A stretch of DNA of 41,689 nucleotides from Syntrophaceae bacterium (GTDB lineage Bacteria; Desulfobacterota; Syntrophia; Syntrophales; UBA5619). Below are positions 37,258-41,689 of this stretch, in pieces. Within the stretch, counting starts at the first letter, position 1. Each line of letters starts with the position of its first letter. The notes under the pieces were generated by a model. That model searched no databases, was not told where the DNA came from, and saw only the letters and a program-made list of their open reading frames with translations. The stretch is taken from NCBI GenBank assembly GCA_003141195.1, contig PLLC01000061.1:22578-64266 (forward strand). The letters are read 5' to 3'. The translations under genes were made by a program, and so were the position numbers.

Positions 37258-38640
37258 TCACTTCGTCTCACCCCGCACGGCGGTTCCCATTGCCCGCTCC
37301 AGCCTCGCCCGGCTGATGCTGTAATCTCCGAGGGCGTTGTCGTGATCCGATCTAACTTTCGTGAGAAGGGTCTGGGCGTCGATCACATCGGTCGAGGTCC
37401 CCACTTGCTCCCGGTACCGTTCGGTGTTGATCCGGAAATTCTCCTCGGCCTGTTCGATCGCTTTTTTCGACACCTGCACCTGTTTTTCCGCCTCATGGAG
37501 GAGGAGGAATGCATTTTTCACCTCGAGGGTGATCTGATCGCGGATGTTGGTCAGGATATCAGCCGCCTGGTTTTCGCGGCTGAGACCGGCATCTACACGA
37601 TTTTTTGTCTTCCCCCATTCCCAGAAATTCCAGTTTGCCACCGCCATGACATACCAGTTCTCCTGGTCCCGGTAGGGGCTTCCGGCGACGCCCGGCGTGT
37701 CGCCGTACCTCTCGTAGTTCCCGACCACACCGACGTTCGGGTAATACTCGCTTCGGGCCAGCGTGACAAGGCTCTTCGCCTGTTCCAGCCGGAGGGCATA
37801 CGACCGGATCTCCGGGCGGTTCTCCAGGGCCGCGGCGATGCAGGCGTCCAGCGGCTTCTCAAAGGACCGGTCGTTCAAGACGTCCTCAATCTCGACAGGG
37901 GCGTTGATTTCCTGCCGGAGAACCGTGTTGAATTTCGATTTGGCCATCTCCACGGCGTTTTCCGCCCGGACCAGGAACTGCTGGCCGTTCGCCAGCTCGA
38001 CCTCGGCGTAGAGCAGATCGTTTTTGGGGATGACGCCGACGTCGTAAAACGCCTGGGCCGTGTCCCTGTGGGCCTTCAACAATTCAAGGGACTGCTTTGC
38101 CACGGTGAGGATCCGGCTCGCCTTCAGGATGTTGAAATAGGCGATCTTCACCTCCTGGACGAGATCCTGAACCGCCGAGGTCTCTTCGAATCGGGCCACA
38201 TCCACCCCCAGGCGGCTCGCCTGATAGTTCGCGAGGATTCCGCCCCCGGCGAAGAGGGGTTGCTTCGCCTCGACGCTCCAGCTGTAGTTTTCTTTGGTCC
38301 CGGCCTGGTAGGTGCTCGGCGGGATCGTCACTGATCCTATCGGAGGAGGCAGCGTTAAAGATGTTCCGGGATAGTTGAAGGTCGGATCCGTATTGAGCCG
38401 GGTGTAGCTGTAGGCCGTGCTGAACTTCGGGAGGAATCCCGTGAAGGCCTCCTTCCGTTGCGCCTCGGCCCCCCGAACCCCCTCCTGCGCCGCGTGGATG
38501 AGGACGCTCTGCTTCAGGGCAAGATCGATGCTGTCGGAAAGCGACAGCGGCTTGACCGTCTCCGCCGCACGGGCGGCCGTCCCCAGGACCATCATCATGA
38601 TCAGGGCTAAAACACAGAGGGATCGTTTTTCAGTGCGCAT
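37258..38640 (-). CDS. TolC-family outer membrane efflux protein
   Basis: Signal peptide, LSDSIDLALKQS, OEP repeats. Confidence 0.9.
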   Translation of the reverse strand: MRTEKRSLCVLALIMMMVLGTAARAAETVKPLSLSDSIDLALKQSVLIHAAQEGVRGAEAQRKEAFTGFLPKFSTAYSYTRLNTDPTFNYPGTSLTLPPPIGSVTIPPSTYQAGTKENYSWSVEAKQPLFAGGGILANYQASRLGVDVARFEETSAVQDLVQEVKIAYFNILKASRILTVAKQSLELLKAHRDTAQAFYDVGVIPKNDLLYAEVELANGQQFLVRAENAVEMAKSKFNTVLRQEINAPVEIEDVLNDRSFEKPLDACIAAALENRPEIRSYALRLEQAKSLVTLARSEYYPNVGVVGNYERYGDTPGVAGSPYRDQENWYVMAVANWNFWEWGKTKNRVDAGLSRENQAADILTNIRDQITLEVKNAFLLLHEAEKQVQVSKKAIEQAEENFRINTERYREQVGTSTDVIDAQTLLTKVRSDHDNALGDYSISRARLERAMGTAVRGETK

Positions 38641-39253
38641 TCTGCCTTACCCCCTCCAGAAAAATGTCCAGCACAAACGGAACCTTCGTTTTGAGAGACC
38701 CTTCCTTCGCCACGGTGAGCCACTTGAAGGAGCAGGAATTGATGATGCCGAGAAGCGCAGAGACCATCATGCGCGGATCCATCTTCTTCAAGTCGCCGGT
38801 GCGGATCCCCTCGCGGATCACCTCCTCAAGGAAGGAGACGTGGTCGGCATAATCGCGTATCATCCGCTCCCGGAGCGCCTCGCTTCCCTCCGACAGCGAA
38901 AGATGATCCCCCCGGACGAAGATGCTGCAGAATTCCGCATTGCTCTCGATAAACTGGAAATTCGAGGCAGTTAGAACCTCGATCTTTCTGAAAACGCCCG
39001 CCTCCTGCCCGACCGCTTTCCGGATTCCCTCGTACATCATGTTCAGCTTTTCAGTGAGCATCGCGGTGTATAGCTGCTCCTTACTCTCGAAAAACAGGTA
39101 GATCGTTCCGACGGCAAATCCCGACGCTGCGGCAATCTCCGCCACCGTGGTGTTGTAGAACCCCTTCGCGGCGAAGATTTTCTCCGCCTGTTCGAGGATC
39201 TCCGCCCGTCTCAGATTGAATTCCCGTTCCTTGCGCTTCGCTTTTTCCATCAC
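38630..39253 (-). CDS. TetR/AcrR-family transcriptional regulator
   Basis: N-terminal HTH ILEQAEKIFAAKGFYNTTVAEIAAASGFAVGTIYLFFESKEQL. Confidence 0.93.
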   Translation of the reverse strand: MMEKAKRKEREFNLRRAEILEQAEKIFAAKGFYNTTVAEIAAASGFAVGTIYLFFESKEQLYTAMLTEKLNMMYEGIRKAVGQEAGVFRKIEVLTASNFQFIESNAEFCSIFVRGDHLSLSEGSEALRERMIRDYADHVSFLEEVIREGIRTGDLKKMDPRMMVSALLGIINSCSFKWLTVAKEGSLKTKVPFVLDIFLEGVRQNAH

Positions 39254-39268
39254 TGGTCCAATGTTTAT

Positions 39269-39296
39269 ATAATAGAAGGATCGTTCATTTTATGAA
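39269..39296 (-). promoter_or_regulatory. putative promoter (TTCATA-16-TATTAT) with TTCAT-TTT-ATGAA dyad, upstream of TetR gene
   Basis: Read on minus strand; dyad overlaps the -35 element. Confidence 0.4.
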
Positions 39297-39573
39297 TGCG
39301 GGCTCACCCTGCTTTCAAAAACGGATTTTGTCAAGGGGAATTTTAAAAAGGGAATTTCAACATTCCCAGACGTCTCCGGGAGCCATATTCAATTCGGATA
39401 ATTCCCCTCTCCGCCGGGTCATGGCGCCAGGCCGAATCGACAGCCTTACTGAGCGTCAGCTTTGAAAGAGCGCGCGCCCAAGACCAGGGATATGCGGATT
39501 TGACGTAGTGACGCCCAGTAGTAATCGCTCATTACCTGACCAAGAGTTTTTTAATGAGATACCACAACCCGCT

Positions 39574-40992
39574 TCAGGGGAAATCCGACCGGCAAACCTT
39601 CTGATCAACGACCATGCGTAGAGCCGCTTCCCGGTCGCGCTTTCCGGTCCCGGTCGAGGGGATGGCGGACACCTTCCGGATATGCCGGGGGATCTCGAAC
39701 GGGCTGAGTGTTTCTCGCATGGTGTTTTTCAAACACTTCAAGGTACCATCATAGACCACCAATGCGGCGATTCCATTCTCCCGGCCGGCCTGGACCGCTA
39801 CCTGGAAGACATAGACATCCTTGACCCCGGTATGGGTCTTGAGCTTCTCTTCCACGGCCCCCAGGTCCACACGGTTTCCACCCACCTTCACCACACGGTC
39901 GGCGCGGCCGTAGAGCTCGAATGTCCGGCCGTCATTACATACCCCGACCCGGTCTCCGGTCATAAAATACCCTTCCGAATCCTTAGCCAATTCGGGCGAG
40001 ATGAATGGCGATTTGACCAGCAGGCGTTCATCGCGGGTTTTCCATTCAACCACGGGGAACGGCTTCCATGCGTCCTCGCCATGCCAACGGCTGCGGGAGG
40101 CAATTCCACCGGTCTCCGTGGAACCGTACACCTCCTCCACAGGGGCGCCGGTATTCGCTGAAAAGGCCAGACTGTGCGCTTCCTCCAGAAATCCTCCAGA
40201 GGAGAAAGCCAGACGAACAGTGTCCAGTTGAAAGGGCCGCCCCGCCAGCGCCTTGTAATGCATGGGCGATCCAATAAAAACGGTAGCCCGTGCGTTATCC
40301 GCTTTCGTGACGATCTCTCCCGGAAAATAAGGGGTATCGTTCACGACCCCGGCCCGAGACACGAAGGGCAGCAGGACGGAAAACAATAAACCGTAGATAT
40401 GCTGCGGCGGCACGGACGCCAGGAAAAGGTCCTGGGGGGTGATGTGGAAATGATCGCTCAGGAAGAAGGCCTCGCCCAGGAGATTTAGGGGCGTCTTGGA
40501 CCAGAGCGAAGGCCTGTCCGACGACCCCCCCGAGTACAACCACAAAAAAGGACGATCGAGATCCCGCTCCAACTTAAGAGACCTGCCTGCTTTCACACGC
40601 GTCTTTGAAATGTCCGGCACCTCCAGGCGCACACCCTCCGGCGCCGGCCGGGAATTGTCCGACAAGATTAGATGCGTATCCTTTGAGCGGCATGCCTCGT
40701 CAACGACCTGTTCCGAGAGGGTATGAGGAATGACCAGCTCCGGACCGCCGCATAAGGCAGCCAGAATGGCGGCCATAAAGAAGCCCCGGTCCTCCGTCCA
40801 AAGACAGACCGGCCTGTGGTTCCGCCCCTCGTCCTCCAATAATACTTTGATGCGACAGGCGGTCTCTACCAGCTGCCGCCGGGTCATTCCACCGGAGATG
40901 AAATCCGACTCCGTATACAGCACCGGTTCATTAAATAGCCCCGTGATAGAGGTAGGTAAAACCTGTATGGTCGCTTGAGTGTCATCCGTCAT
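39574..40992 (-). CDS. AMP-binding acyl/aryl-CoA ligase-like protein
   Basis: WLYSGGSSDRPSLWSKT, VYGSTETGGIASR, YFMTGDRV, GRADRVVKVGGNRVDL, TGTGKRDRE motifs. Confidence 0.88.
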   Translation of the reverse strand: MTDDTQATIQVLPTSITGLFNEPVLYTESDFISGGMTRRQLVETACRIKVLLEDEGRNHRPVCLWTEDRGFFMAAILAALCGGPELVIPHTLSEQVVDEACRSKDTHLILSDNSRPAPEGVRLEVPDISKTRVKAGRSLKLERDLDRPFLWLYSGGSSDRPSLWSKTPLNLLGEAFFLSDHFHITPQDLFLASVPPQHIYGLLFSVLLPFVSRAGVVNDTPYFPGEIVTKADNARATVFIGSPMHYKALAGRPFQLDTVRLAFSSGGFLEEAHSLAFSANTGAPVEEVYGSTETGGIASRSRWHGEDAWKPFPVVEWKTRDERLLVKSPFISPELAKDSEGYFMTGDRVGVCNDGRTFELYGRADRVVKVGGNRVDLGAVEEKLKTHTGVKDVYVFQVAVQAGRENGIAALVVYDGTLKCLKNTMRETLSPFEIPRHIRKVSAIPSTGTGKRDREAALRMVVDQKVCRSDFP

Positions 40993-41080
40993 GGCATTCC
41001 CATCGCCGATTTACGATATATGCCCATGCACACGGTTGTCCACGGGTGTTTAGCCTTTGCCGCGGCGGTGGTGATCTTTT

Positions 41081-41257
41081 TTACGGGATCAATTTTTCAC
41101 ACAATGGTCCGATATCGCCTTTGGCATACATGCGCGACATGACCTTGTTCATCCTGTCGCCGCCCGATCCTACGACCCAGTTCGGGCGTCCGGCAGCCCG
41201 CTTTTTATGATCTCTTCGATCTCGGCGGACGAACACCACGCCCAGGGTTGCCGTCAT
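41081..41257 (-). CDS. small 58-aa ORF ending ...SGGDRMNKVMSRMYAKGDIGPLCEKLIP; possibly a gene remnant
   Basis: Read manually from minus strand; not in ORF track; AAGGAAG about 10 nt upstream. Confidence 0.3.
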   Translation of the reverse strand: MTATLGVVFVRRDRRDHKKRAAGRPNWVVGSGGDRMNKVMSRMYAKGDIGPLCEKLIP

Positions 41258-41689
41258 TGATAAGAACTTCCTTTTTCACGGCGGGAGTATATAGAAGAAG
41301 GATCTTGTGTGTCAATGGAAGTTTGACCACAAAATAGGGGGTGTGTTGCCGCTCATTGTGCAGGGATGTATCGAGTCGGCAGTCTATTTGATAAATTGGC
41401 TCACCTTTTTGTTGATTTACCCGCCAAAAGCCATTTTAGCGGCATTCCGGCAGACATATCCTTTACGCCTCAAATCAGCTTCGCTGATTCTTCGAATTCT
41501 CAAAGCGTTATGCCTGAATATATTCGTCCCAGGAATATTCAGAATCCCGATAGAGGTGTCATTACGTATCGAGATCTTGTAACCATGCAAAAATGACAGA
41601 TTGCTTGACTACAAGGAAGAAGCAGATGCCATTATCGTCGACAAGTGCGCAGTTTCAGTTTAGAAATGAGAGGTAATTGCAAAAGTACC

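Noticed and set aside
36760-38334. Plus-strand 524-aa ORF antisense to TolC genes
   Set aside because: Both opposite-strand genes have signal peptides and OEP domains; antisense frame shows none.
1-41689. CRISPR array, tRNA, rRNA, transposase or integrase genes
   Set aside because: No direct-repeat arrays, tRNA-like folds or recombinase motifs noticed by eye; a tool scan would be needed to exclude them fully.

Overview
High-GC bacterial chromosome segment; gene content suggests an anaerobic deltaproteobacterium (Syntrophales-like), but that is inference. The most notable content is a complete-looking minus-strand operon at about 370-13785 that resembles BREX phage defence in a non-canonical arrangement. 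In transcription order it has a 294-aa BrxA-position protein, a 156-aa small protein, a 1338-aa BrxC/PglY-like (DUF6079-type) P-loop ATPase, a UPF0175/DUF3368 toxin-antitoxin-like pair, a 965-aa DNA methyltransferase with an internal Zn ribbon, a 923-aa PglZ-domain protein with a C-terminal beta-rich extension, and a 507-aa BrxL-like AAA+ protein without the Lon-like protease tail. It abuts a K+ channel gene whose RCK domain is truncated, a probable insertion scar. A second defence-type spot at about 25.9-27.9 kb holds an Mrr-type restriction endonuclease and an HNH nuclease. The Mrr gene is framed by outward-facing GTCCAAC/GTTGGAC heptamers, and a 59-bp attC-like hairpin lies between the two genes, so these may be integron-type cassettes without an integrase. 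The rest is EF-G paralogue, GerMN, TPR, HD, acyl-CoA dehydrogenase, LysM, ThiI-like/DUF814, DUF4301 and DUF2284 genes; a tungsten aldehyde:ferredoxin oxidoreductase cluster with a truncated radical-SAM gene and two MoaD-like genes; an RND efflux operon with two tandem TolC genes, a PII-like protein and a TetR regulator; and an AMP-binding ligase. All family calls come from reading motifs by eye; no database search was run.
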